Assembly (NCBI GenBank): GCA_946615525.1
Contig: CAMOHW010000002.1
Location: forward strand, 1 to 17,997
Direction of reading: 5' to 3'
From: an uncultured Clostridia bacterium
Lineage (GTDB): Bacteria; Bacillota; Clostridia; Oscillospirales; CAG-272
DNA length: 17,997 nt
The position numbers and the translations under genes were made by a program. How positions within the stretch are numbered: position 1 is the stretch's first letter; each line of letters begins with the position of its first letter. Shown in pieces: positions 6,774-12,287 of the stretch. The notes beneath the pieces were generated by a model. It was not told where the DNA came from. It worked only from the letters and a program-made list of their open reading frames with translations, and searched no databases.

Positions 6774-7847
6774 ATGAAACAATTCAGAAAAATTGGTATT
6801 TTGACTTCCGGCGGCGATTCCCCCGGAATGAACGCCTGTGTAAAAGCCGTTGTTCACCGCGCGGCGGAGCTGGGCATTGCCGTAATCGGCATCAACGGCG
6901 GCTATTCCGGCTTGATCAATAATGACCTTGTGGAACTGACCGAGCGCAAAGTTGCCGATATTGCCGGCGAGAGCGGCACCATTCTGTATTCCAGCCGTTG
7001 CCCCGAGTTCAAAACCGAGGAAGGCATGCAAACTGCCATTGCCACCTGCCGCGCCAACAACATTGACGCGCTTGTTTGCATCGGCGGCGACGGAACTTTC
7101 CGCGGCGCGACCGACATGACTCTGCGCGGCATTCCCTCCATCGGCATTCCCGGCACCATCGACAACGATATTACCGCCACCGACTACACCATCGGTCTGG
7201 ATACCGCCATCAATACATCTACCCAACTGATCGACAATCTGCGCGACACCCACGAGTCCCATGCCCGCGTCGGCGTGGTCGAACTGATGGGCAACGAGTG
7301 CGGACAGATCGCCCTCTATGCCGCCATTGCTTCGGGTGCCGTTGCCTGCGCCATTCCCGAGATCCCGTTTGACGAGGACGCCGCCATCAAGCGCATCCTT
7401 GCCCATCGCTCCGCCGGGAAGCGCAACATGATTGTTGTGGTTGCCGAAGGGCTCAAAGCCGCCGACGGAACGCCCTATGCTGAGGAGTTGAACAAAAAGA
7501 TCAACGCCGCCGGCATTGAGAGCAAGTTCTTCCGCGCCGCCCATGTCATTCGCGGCGGCAGACCGACCGCCCGCGACCGCGTGACCGCCGCCCGTATGGC
7601 TTGCTACGCCGTGGAAAAACTGGTGGAAGGCGAATCCAACCTTGTTGTTTGTGAGAATGACGACAAGATCGACAGTATGGATATCACCCTTGCGCTGATT
7701 ACCGACCGGATGTATAAAAACAAACTCAAACCCGGTGACCTGGATCGTTTTTCGCCCGCCGAAGTGGAAACCATGAAGGCAATTTGCGAGAAACGCCGCG
7801 CCGAGATCGCCGCTCTCTACTCTGTTGCCGAGCATATCGCGCAGTAA
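6774..7847 (+). CDS. pfkA: ATP-dependent 6-phosphofructokinase
   Basis: Phosphorylates fructose 6-phosphate to fructose 1,6-bisphosphate, the committed step of glycolysis. The N-terminal ILTSGGDSPGMN (10-20), the nucleotide loop IGGDGT (103-108) and the catalytic GTIDND (127-132, Asp130 as base) are intact, as are VELMGNECGQIAL (169-181) and the C-terminal HVIRGGRPTARDR. The GGDG motif (rather than GGDD) points to ATP, not pyrophosphate, as donor. At 357 residues it is about 35 longer than the E. coli type, with the extra length at the C-terminus. GTGAGG lies ten bases before the ATG. A palindromic repeat and recG follow within about 100 bases. Confidence 0.94.
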   Translation: MKQFRKIGILTSGGDSPGMNACVKAVVHRAAELGIAVIGINGGYSGLINNDLVELTERKVADIAGESGTILYSSRCPEFKTEEGMQTAIATCRANNIDALVCIGGDGTFRGATDMTLRGIPSIGIPGTIDNDITATDYTIGLDTAINTSTQLIDNLRDTHESHARVGVVELMGNECGQIALYAAIASGAVACAIPEIPFDEDAAIKRILAHRSAGKRNMIVVVAEGLKAADGTPYAEELNKKINAAGIESKFFRAAHVIRGGRPTARDRVTAARMACYAVEKLVEGESNLVVCENDDKIDSMDITLALITDRMYKNKLKPGDLDRFSPAEVETMKAICEKRRAEIAALYSVAEHIAQ

Positions 7848-7863
7848 AGACGCGAGAAAAACA

Positions 7864-7909
7864 TTGAGGGGCGGGAAACCTTTTTGCAAAAGCGTTTCCC
7901 GCCCCTCAA
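7864..7909. repeat. dispersed palindromic repeat, copy 1 (after pfkA)
   Basis: A perfect 16-bp inverted repeat beginning TTGAGGGGCGGG (7864-7879 with 7894-7909). The loop itself can pair (CTTTT tgc AAAAG). It is not followed by a T run. The same pattern, including the following CTCAAACT..CC and an AAAAAAAC..GAAAAGGAG tail, recurs after recG. It may act as a transcript-end or mRNA-stabilising hairpin. Confidence 0.8.
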
Positions 7910-7950
7910 ACTTCCTACCCTTTGAAAAAAACGAGAAAGGAGAGCCGACT

Positions 7951-10077
7951 ATGATCACGCGGAATTCACCGGTCAGTGTTTTGCCCGGCATTGGAAAAGT
8001 CAAAGCGGCGGCATACGCCAAACTGGGCATTCTGACGCTTGGCGATCTGATTTTGCACTATCCGCGCGCCTATGAGAACCGCGGAGAGATCCGCGAGCTT
8101 GCCCAAGCGCGTCCCGACGGAAAGTCGGCGCTGATCCTGACGGTTGGAAGCGACCCGAAAGTGGTGCGTTTACGCAGTCACAAATCCTTTCTCAAATTCA
8201 AAGCGTTTGACGACAGCGGAGTCTGCGAGATCACCTATTTCAACCAGGATTACCTCAAATCGGTCTTTCCGGTGGGCTCGGTCTTCCGCTTTTGGGGCAA
8301 GGTCGAGCAAAAAGGCAAGCGGTTTGCGCTCTCCTCGCCGGTCGCCGAGCCCTGGGCTCCGGGCATCGATCTGCCGCCGCTTTGCGCCGTCTATCGTCTG
8401 ACCGACGGCATTACCCTCAAACAGATCACAAAAGATGTGGAAACGGCGCTGGAACTGTTGAAAGATCAACAGCTTTCCGATCCGTTGCCCCCTGAACTGC
8501 TCGCAAAATACCGCTTTTTGCCGCTGGCGGTTGCCGAGGAACACCTGCACCGCCCGCTCGACCGCGACGATTTGGAAGAAGCGCGGCGGCGGCTGGTCTA
8601 TCAGGAGTTCTTTGATTTCTCGCTGGGCATGGCGTTTATGCGCCGCAAGACGACAGCCCCCACCGCTCCGGTTTGCCGCGTAGAGTCACTGGAACCGCTC
8701 CTTTCCCTGCTCCCCTACCGTTTGACGGGCGCGCAGGAGCGCGTGATCGACGAGATCCGCACCGACCTGGCAAGCCCGACTCCCATGAGCCGCATGATTG
8801 TTGGCGACGTTGGCAGCGGCAAAACGATTTGCGCCGCCGCCGCAATTTGGATGGTGGTAAAGAACGGCCGCCAGGCAGCGCTGATGGCGCCTACCGAGAT
8901 CCTTGCCCGTCAACATTATGCCGATCTCTCGGCGCTTTTCTCCCGTCTTGGCGTGCGCGTTGCCCTGCTTTTGGGCGCAACTCCCGCCGCCGAAAAGCGG
9001 AAGATCCGCGCGGCGTTGCTCTCGCAAGATCCGCAGGAGCGCATCGACCTCGTCATTGGAACGCACGCTCTGCTTTCCGAAGGGGTGGAGTTTTTCGCGC
9101 CCGGGCTTGTGGTTGCCGATGAGCAGCACCGTTTCGGCGCACGTCAGCGTGCTGCCCTTGCCGAAAAGGGGCAAAATACGCATCTTTTGGTCATGAGTGC
9201 AACACCCATTCCGCGCTCGTTGGCGCTCATTCTTTACGGCGACCTCTCGCTTTCCAAAATTGACGAACTGCCTCCCGGCAGACAACGCGTGGATACCTTT
9301 TTGGTGGATGACGGATACCGTGAACGCCTTTATGACTTTATGCACCGTCAACTTGCCGAGGGGGGACAGGTCTATGTCGTCTGCCCCGCCATTGAGGAAG
9401 AGGAAACCGCTCCCGACGAAGTGGATTTTACCGGGCTGTTTGACCCCGAACCGGCGCGCCCGCCGCTCAAAGCCGCCGTATCCTATGCCGCTGAACTGGC
9501 AAAACTCTTTCCCGAAACGCGCGTCGGCTTTTTGCACGGCAAACTGAAAAGCGCACAAAAGGACGCCATGATGTCGGCTTTCGTTGCCGGCGAGATCGGG
9601 ATTCTGGTATCCACAACGGTCATTGAGGTCGGCGTCAATGTTCCGAACGCTTCTTTGATGGTAGTGGAAAACGCCGAGCGCTTCGGGCTTTCGCAACTGC
9701 ATCAACTCCGCGGTCGCGTGGGCAGAGGTCTGCGCAAATCCTACTGCGTGCTGGTAACGGGCGGCGCCGCCGATCGGCTTGGCGAACGCTCCCGCGAACG
9801 GCTGAATGTGATGCGCACCACCTACGATGGCTTTGCCATTGCCGAAGAAGACCTGAAACAGCGCGGGCCGGGCGATTTTCTTGCCTCCTCCGCCTCCGAC
9901 GCGGTGCGCCAAAGCGGCGAACTTTCCCTGCGGTTGGGCAACCTTGCCGAGGACGCGCTTCTGCTTTCCTCTGCCTCTCAGGACGCCGCCGGACTGCTTG
10001 CCGCCGATCCGGCTTTGAAACATCACCCGCTCCTGGCGGATCGCATTTCCACCGTAACCGGAAATTTGATTAGTTAG
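7951..10077 (+). CDS. recG: ATP-dependent DNA helicase RecG
   Basis: Branch-migrates Holliday junctions and reverses stalled replication forks. The 708-residue protein has the N-terminal wedge/OB domain (VSVLPGIGKVKAAAYAKLGI, then HYPRAYENR), and a superfamily 2 helicase core: TGAQERVIDEI, Walker A GDVGSGKT (285-292), LMAPTEILARQHY, the RecG DEQH box ADEQHRFGARQR (390-393), MSATPIPRSLAL, TTVIEVGVNVPNAS and motif VI QLHQLRGRVGRG (582-593). The C-terminal QRGPGDFLA is the RecG hook. AAAGGAG lies eight bases before the ATG at 7951; an upstream in-frame ATG at 7825 would overlap pfkA and read through the palindromic repeat, so it is rejected. Slightly longer than B. subtilis RecG (~680). Confidence 0.96.
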   Translation: MITRNSPVSVLPGIGKVKAAAYAKLGILTLGDLILHYPRAYENRGEIRELAQARPDGKSALILTVGSDPKVVRLRSHKSFLKFKAFDDSGVCEITYFNQDYLKSVFPVGSVFRFWGKVEQKGKRFALSSPVAEPWAPGIDLPPLCAVYRLTDGITLKQITKDVETALELLKDQQLSDPLPPELLAKYRFLPLAVAEEHLHRPLDRDDLEEARRRLVYQEFFDFSLGMAFMRRKTTAPTAPVCRVESLEPLLSLLPYRLTGAQERVIDEIRTDLASPTPMSRMIVGDVGSGKTICAAAAIWMVVKNGRQAALMAPTEILARQHYADLSALFSRLGVRVALLLGATPAAEKRKIRAALLSQDPQERIDLVIGTHALLSEGVEFFAPGLVVADEQHRFGARQRAALAEKGQNTHLLVMSATPIPRSLALILYGDLSLSKIDELPPGRQRVDTFLVDDGYRERLYDFMHRQLAEGGQVYVVCPAIEEEETAPDEVDFTGLFDPEPARPPLKAAVSYAAELAKLFPETRVGFLHGKLKSAQKDAMMSAFVAGEIGILVSTTVIEVGVNVPNASLMVVENAERFGLSQLHQLRGRVGRGLRKSYCVLVTGGAADRLGERSRERLNVMRTTYDGFAIAEEDLKQRGPGDFLASSASDAVRQSGELSLRLGNLAEDALLLSSASQDAAGLLAADPALKHHPLLADRISTVTGNLIS

Positions 10078-10094
10078 TGCGAGGGAGAAAGACC

Positions 10095-10143
10095 TTGAGA
10101 GGCGGAAAAACCTTTTTGAAAAAAACGGTTTTCCGCCCCTCAA
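10095..10143. repeat. dispersed palindromic repeat, copy 2 (after recG)
   Basis: An inverted repeat of about 17 bp (10095-10112 with 10127-10143) with one mismatch and one bulged A, and the same TTGAG.GGCGG core, CCTTTTTG loop and CTCAAACTCCT tail as the copy after pfkA. It lies 18 bases after the recG stop. Confidence 0.78.
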
Positions 10144-10207
10144 ACTCCTCGCCTTTCCAAAAAACTTGAAAAAGGAGAAATCAAATCGACTTTTTTGGAA
10201 AATAATA

Positions 10208-10236
10208 TTGACAAGCACCGGAAAATCTGCTATAAT
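10208..10236 (+). promoter_or_regulatory. consensus promoter of the tRNA-Gln gene
   Basis: Perfect -35 TTGACA (10208-10213), a 17-bp spacer, perfect -10 TATAAT (10231-10236), 18 bases before the tRNA 5' end. Confidence 0.92.
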
Positions 10237-10254
10237 AGCGTTTGCTTGAAAAAT

Positions 10255-10330
10255 TGGGGTATCGCCAAGCGGTAAGGCAACGGACTCTGACTCCGTCATT
10301 ACCTAGGTTCGAATCCTAGTACCCCAGCCA
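10255..10330 (+). tRNA. tRNA-Gln (anticodon CUG), CCA encoded
   Basis: Full cloverleaf: 7-bp acceptor TGGGGTA/TACCCCA, D arm CGCC..GGC with AAGCGGTAA loop, anticodon arm ACGGA-CTCTGAC-TCCGT (anticodon CTG, reading CAG), and T arm CTAGG-TTCGAAT-CCTAG. The discriminator is G and the 3' CCA (10328-10330) is encoded. The TGGGG 5' end is typical of bacterial tRNA-Gln, charged in most Firmicutes through the GatCAB route. Its 3' end is duplicated 169 bases downstream. Confidence 0.95.
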
Positions 10331-10368
10331 AAACAGAGAGGGTGACCAATGGTCACCCTCTCTGTTTT
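10330..10368 (+). terminator. intrinsic terminator of tRNA-Gln
   Basis: A perfect 18-bp stem (10330-10347 with 10351-10368) around a 3-base AAT gap, beginning at the tRNA 3' end and closing with TTTT. It may be a terminator and a 3'-processing hairpin. Confidence 0.78.
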
Positions 10369-10385
10369 GATTGGTATTCTATATG

Positions 10386-10480
10386 CAGAACCTACGCCAA
10401 ACGGCAACGCCGTTTCGGCATAATTTGCGCCAGACCAAAGAATCGCTTTTTGAAAGACATTGGCGCAAATTTAGGTTCTG
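10386..10480. repeat. nested palindromic element between the two tRNA 3' ends
   Basis: The 95-base element has 9-bp terminal inverted repeats CAGAACCTA/TAGGTTCTG. Inside are two further hairpins, GCCAAACGGC-AAC-GCCGTTTCGGC (about 10396-10419) and TTTGCGCCA/TGGCGCAAA around a 28-base loop, giving a three-way-junction-like fold. The right terminal repeat merges with the copied tRNA T-arm. Its left 21 bases recur exactly at 12174-12194. It has no coding capacity; a small non-autonomous mobile element is the best guess. Confidence 0.6.
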
Positions 10481-10499
10481 AATCCTAGTACCCCAGCCA
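10472..10499 (+). repeat. duplicate of the tRNA-Gln 3' end (att-like)
   Basis: The last 27 bases of the tRNA gene (10304-10330) recur here with a single inserted T after TAGGTTC; 20 bases (10480-10499, starting GAATCCTAG and ending in CCAGCCA) match exactly. Such 3'-end duplications are the classic footprint of integration at tRNA genes, or may be a remnant of a tandem tRNA copy. No 5' half of a tRNA is present before it. Confidence 0.75.
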
Positions 10500-10638
10500 T
10501 TCAAGATTCCTCATTTGTATTGGGGTGGTAAGAATTATAAACAGCAAAAGGGCGGAAATGAAAAGCCAGCGCAAAAATAGTTCTCGTAGGTAATCTATCT
10601 ATCCCTTATGGTTCGTTTCGCTCATCTCTCACAAGTTC
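10500..10638. other. non-coding stretch, no feature recognised
   Basis: About 140 bases after the tRNA 3'-end copy. No frame here has both a start and a ribosome binding site, and no strong hairpin was seen. It leads into the palindrome-rich block at 10639. Confidence 0.5.
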
Positions 10639-10686
10639 CTCTCCGAAAAAGTAAGTCACTACTTTTCCGGAGAGGGCTATTTTTTT
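10639..10686 (+). terminator. terminator-like hairpin without an upstream gene
   Basis: A 15-bp stem with one mismatch (10639-10653 with 10660-10674) and a 6-base loop, followed within six bases by a run of seven Ts (10680-10686). No gene precedes it on the plus strand apart from the tRNA. Confidence 0.55.
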
Positions 10687-10803
10687 GCTCAAAATGGGCG
10701 TTTTTAGGTCAAAAATATGCCAAAAACGGGCTTTCGGACGATTTCGTGGTCGTCCGAAAGCCCGGTTTTTTATTTTCCCTGTTCAAAAAGTGACTTACTT
10801 TTT
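10646..10803. repeat. 158-bp segment bounded by 15-bp perfect inverted repeats
   Basis: AAAAAGTAAGTCACT (10646-10660) is the exact reverse complement of 10789-10803. The left arm also takes part in the hairpin at 10639-10674, so the two pairings are mutually exclusive. The segment holds a second terminator hairpin. It may be a miniature mobile element; no target-site duplication was evident. Confidence 0.5.
10727..10771 (+). terminator. strong intrinsic terminator hairpin
   Basis: A perfect 15-bp stem CGGGCTTTCGGACGA (10727-10741 with 10750-10764), an 8-base loop, then G and TTTTTT. No coding gene precedes it. Confidence 0.75.
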
Positions 10804-10833
10804 TGAAATGGCTACTATGCAGCCATTTCAAAA
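10801..10833. repeat. perfect 13-bp stem-loop
   Basis: TTTTGAAATGGCT (10801-10813) pairs perfectly with 10821-10833 around a 7-base loop. It adjoins the inverted-repeat segment on the left and a tRNA-like fragment on the right. Confidence 0.6.
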
Positions 10834-10840
10834 ATCATTA

Positions 10841-10860
10841 GGGGTAATCGGATTCGAACC
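10841..10860 (-). other. tRNA 3'-end-like fragment on the minus strand
   Basis: Minus strand reads GGTTCGAATCCGATTACCCC, that is T-loop, 3' half of a T-stem and acceptor strand of a tRNA. The acceptor TACCCC matches tRNA-Gln but the T-stem bases differ, and the 5' part of a T-stem, the rest of a tRNA and CCA are absent. It looks like a leftover attachment-site end. Confidence 0.5.
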
Positions 10861-11164
10861 AAAAAAGGCGCATCAATATATTGGATTTTTTAGCGATAAT
10901 TCAAAACTCTTTTCATATTACCAGTTATTTTTTTAATAAAAAAAGTGTTTTCGACATTTTTTACGTATATTATTAATAAAAGCGAAAAGGGGAGAAATAT
11001 GACAAAATCCACCCATGGCTTATAGCTACTTTTTTCTTAGCCCTTCCTTTTTTTCATTTTTAATAATATAAATCTAATACTTATGTCATAATCAAATCTA
11101 AAAAGAAATAGAAACATATGACGCCTAAAAAACCATAGCAAATTATCTTGGAAAGGGTAAAAAT
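10861..11164 (+). other. AT-rich leader region of the orphan gene
   Basis: No gene was recognised here. A promoter-like pair TCGACA (10951-10956) and TAATAA (10974-10979), 17 bp apart, could drive the orphan gene at 11165. The ~180-base leader holds AAGGGGAG followed by an 8-codon open frame MTKSTHGL (10999-11025) and a GCTA..TAGC hairpin. The short frame could be a leader peptide or chance. Confidence 0.3.
11004..11042 (+). repeat. diverged repeat copy A (AAATCCACC..TTATAGCTACTTTT)
   Basis: The stretch from AAATCCACCCATGG to GCTACTTTTTT matches 11702-11730 with a few C/T changes. A short hairpin GCTA/TAGC with a T-rich loop lies at its right end. The related copies carry a similar hairpin at the same place. 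Confidence 0.45.
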
Positions 11165-11650
11165 GTGACGCGAGAAAATGTCACATCTTTTGATACAGTA
11201 ATGATTACTGACTTTTTATCCATCAAGGAAATCGCAACAATTTTTCATCGTCGAGCAAAAACCGTTGAACAGTTTCTCGCAATGTACTCGAAGACAGGTT
11301 TTTTGAATACTACGGGAGATATCCCGAGTGACATACTTATGGCTTTTTATTACGCAGAACGCAACGACATTACAAGAAATGATGTTATAGATTTTTGTGG
11401 AATAGTGGTCAATACAGAAGAACCGATGAAAACTGAAATTGCAGATGATGTGGAAGAAATTCGAATTTATCTTGAAGACAAAAACGAGTTTGCTTCACAA
11501 GAATTTTATGACTATTGTAACTCAAATGATATAGATGATGAGGATACAAACTGCCAGTGTCAGATAGAAGAATATGATGGTGAAAAATGGACCGTGCATG
11601 AGGTCTTTATCCAAAATCAAGCAGAATACCATATCAGAATAAGAAATTAG
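11165..11650 (+). CDS. orphan acidic protein, family not recognised
   Basis: A 161-residue acidic, soluble protein that I cannot assign. Residues 15-75 are helical and contain a possible helix-turn-helix (SIKEIATIFHRRAKTVEQFLAMY, then SDILMAFYYAERNDITRNDVIDFCGIV). Residues 85-161 are strongly acidic (DIDDEDTNCQCQIEEYDGE) and end in a likely beta segment (WTVHEVFIQNQAEYHIRIRN). No signal peptide or membrane helix. The GTG start is chosen because AAAGGG lies seven bases upstream; the next in-frame ATG (11201) has no such site. The GTG sits inside a 7-bp dyad ATGTGAC/GTCACAT (11163-11169 with 11180-11186). Base composition is far more AT-rich than the flanking metabolic genes, suggesting acquisition by transfer. 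Tandem terminators follow. Confidence 0.65.
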   Translation: MTRENVTSFDTVMITDFLSIKEIATIFHRRAKTVEQFLAMYSKTGFLNTTGDIPSDILMAFYYAERNDITRNDVIDFCGIVVNTEEPMKTEIADDVEEIRIYLEDKNEFASQEFYDYCNSNDIDDEDTNCQCQIEEYDGEKWTVHEVFIQNQAEYHIRIRN

Positions 11651-11701
11651 AATATAGAAAATAATAAGGCTGAGCAGAGGCATCTACCTTGTCAAAATAC
11701 C

Positions 11702-11746
11702 AAATCTACCTATGGTTTATACTTACTTTTGGTGGTGGGCTGACAA
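11702..11746 (+). repeat. diverged repeat copy B with CTTACTTTTGGTGGTGGGCTGACA hairpin
   Basis: Contains ACTTACTTTTGG followed by TGGTGGGCTGACA; CUUACU can pair with GGUGGG through G-U wobbles across a 6-base loop. The same motif at 12092-12117 has A instead of G at two of the paired positions, and the pairing is kept. Confidence 0.5.
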
Positions 11747-11753
11747 GTGATTG

Positions 11754-11800
11754 AGTGGTCAACATCCGAACCCTCAGGGTTTGAACGTTGACCACTTTTT
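11754..11800 (+). terminator. first of tandem terminators after the orphan gene
   Basis: Outer 10-bp stem AGTGGTCAAC/GTTGACCACT (11754-11763 with 11787-11796), inner 5-bp stem AACCC/GGGTT, then a run of Ts. Confidence 0.75.
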
Positions 11801-11808
11801 CCTTATTC

Positions 11809-11835
11809 AGAGCGGTTTTCCCGCTCTTTTCTTTT
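11809..11835 (+). terminator. second of tandem terminators
   Basis: 7-bp stem AGAGCGG/CCGCTCT (11809-11815 with 11821-11827), loop TTTTC, then TTTCTTTT. Confidence 0.65.
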
Positions 11836-11844
11836 GAAACATAA

Positions 11845-12009
11845 AAACAAAAAAGGCAAAATTTACAACGAAAAAGCAAAAGAGTTTTATACCCCATTAT
11901 TGCTCACAGTAAAGAAAGAAGTGCGTTCGGTTGGTTTTTTGGAGGGCTTCTGCTCGGTGGGATTGGTTTGATTATTGTGTCATGCCTTTCAAACAAAAAT
12001 GAGGAGTGA
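11845..12009 (+). pseudogene. possible remnant of a small membrane protein gene
   Basis: A frame open from 11845 to TGA at 12007-12009 ends with FGWFFGGLLLGGIGLIIV followed by SCLSNKNEE, a very convincing single membrane helix with a polar tail. It has no ATG or GTG start and no ribosome binding site; only lysine-rich low-complexity codons precede the helix. It looks like the C-terminal end of a gene whose front was lost. It could also be chance. Confidence 0.3.
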
Positions 12010-12019
12010 AAAACAATAA

Positions 12020-12048
12020 TTGACAAAGAAATTATGATATGGTATAGT
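12020..12048 (+). promoter_or_regulatory. consensus promoter in the gene-free region
   Basis: Perfect -35 TTGACA (12020-12025), a 17-bp spacer, -10 TATAGT (12043-12048). No coding frame follows before the hairpin at 12117. Confidence 0.78.
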
Positions 12049-12054
12049 CGAGGC

Positions 12055-12156
12055 AAAATGCGACTTACTTTTACTACACCAAACTATCACCTGACTTACT
12101 TTTGGTAGTGAGCTGACAAAAGAAAAGGGATGGATTTTTCCATCCCTTTTCTTTTG
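12055..12156 (+). ncRNA. candidate ~100-nt small RNA
   Basis: Bounded by the consensus promoter at 12020-12048 and a perfect 18-bp terminator-like stem (12117-12156). It contains GACTTACTTTT twice (from 12062 and 12093); the second starts a CTTACT/AGTGAG hairpin related to the one at 11721. There is no ribosome-binding site with a start codon. The family is not recognised. It could act as a regulatory RNA, or be the remains of a mobile element transcript. Confidence 0.45.
12117..12156 (+). terminator. perfect 18-bp terminator-like hairpin
   Basis: 12117-12134 pairs with 12139-12156 around TTTT. The 3' arm contains TTTTCTTTTG, so the T run lies inside the stem, as in the tRNA-Gln terminator. 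Confidence 0.65.
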
Positions 12157-12194
12157 CTTGGAGCTTTACATGAAGAACCTACGCCAAACGGCAA
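12153..12194 (+). repeat. second copy of the post-terminator repeat (truncated palindromic element)
   Basis: 42 bases aligning without gaps to 10366-10407; the last 21 (12174-12194) are identical. In both places it directly follows a perfect 18-bp terminator hairpin. The rest of the palindromic element is missing or diverged here. Confidence 0.7.
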
Positions 12195-12245
12195 ATATTT
12201 TGCGATAAAATTGCAAAAACTCTTTCTTTTTTCGTTTTTTTTGTG

Positions 12246-12251
12246 TATAAT
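12246..12251 (+). promoter_or_regulatory. probable -10 box of nagA
   Basis: A perfect TATAAT lies 36 bases before the nagA start. The expected -35 (around 12223) is only a T-rich match, so the promoter may need an activator or be weak. A small dyad TTTTGC/GCAAAA (12198-12203 with 12213-12218) lies upstream. Confidence 0.45.
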
Positions 12252-12287
12252 AGAATTGGAACAAAACACTGGGAAAGGGCTACCGGT

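Noticed and set aside
6765..8030. A 421-codon frame on the minus strand opposite pfkA
   Set aside because: Antisense shadow of pfkA running through the palindromic repeat into recG; low-complexity translation.
8686..10299. A 537-codon frame on the minus strand opposite recG
   Set aside because: Antisense to conserved helicase motifs, starts within the tRNA-Gln gene, no ribosome binding site; a codon-bias shadow.
10608..10793. A 61-codon plus-strand frame in the palindrome block
   Set aside because: It reads through two terminator hairpins and has no ribosome binding site.
10685..10936. An 83-codon plus-strand frame containing GVIGFEP
   Set aside because: GVIGFEP is what the reverse strand of a tRNA 3' end encodes and is a known source of false genes; the frame also runs through a terminator hairpin.
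11706..11897. A 63-codon minus-strand frame
   Set aside because: Overlaps tandem terminators and a repeat; no ribosome binding site and no protein-like composition.
10386..12200. CRISPR array as an explanation for the repeats
   Set aside because: Repeats are few, unevenly spaced and diverged, spacers are not uniform, and no cas gene is present.
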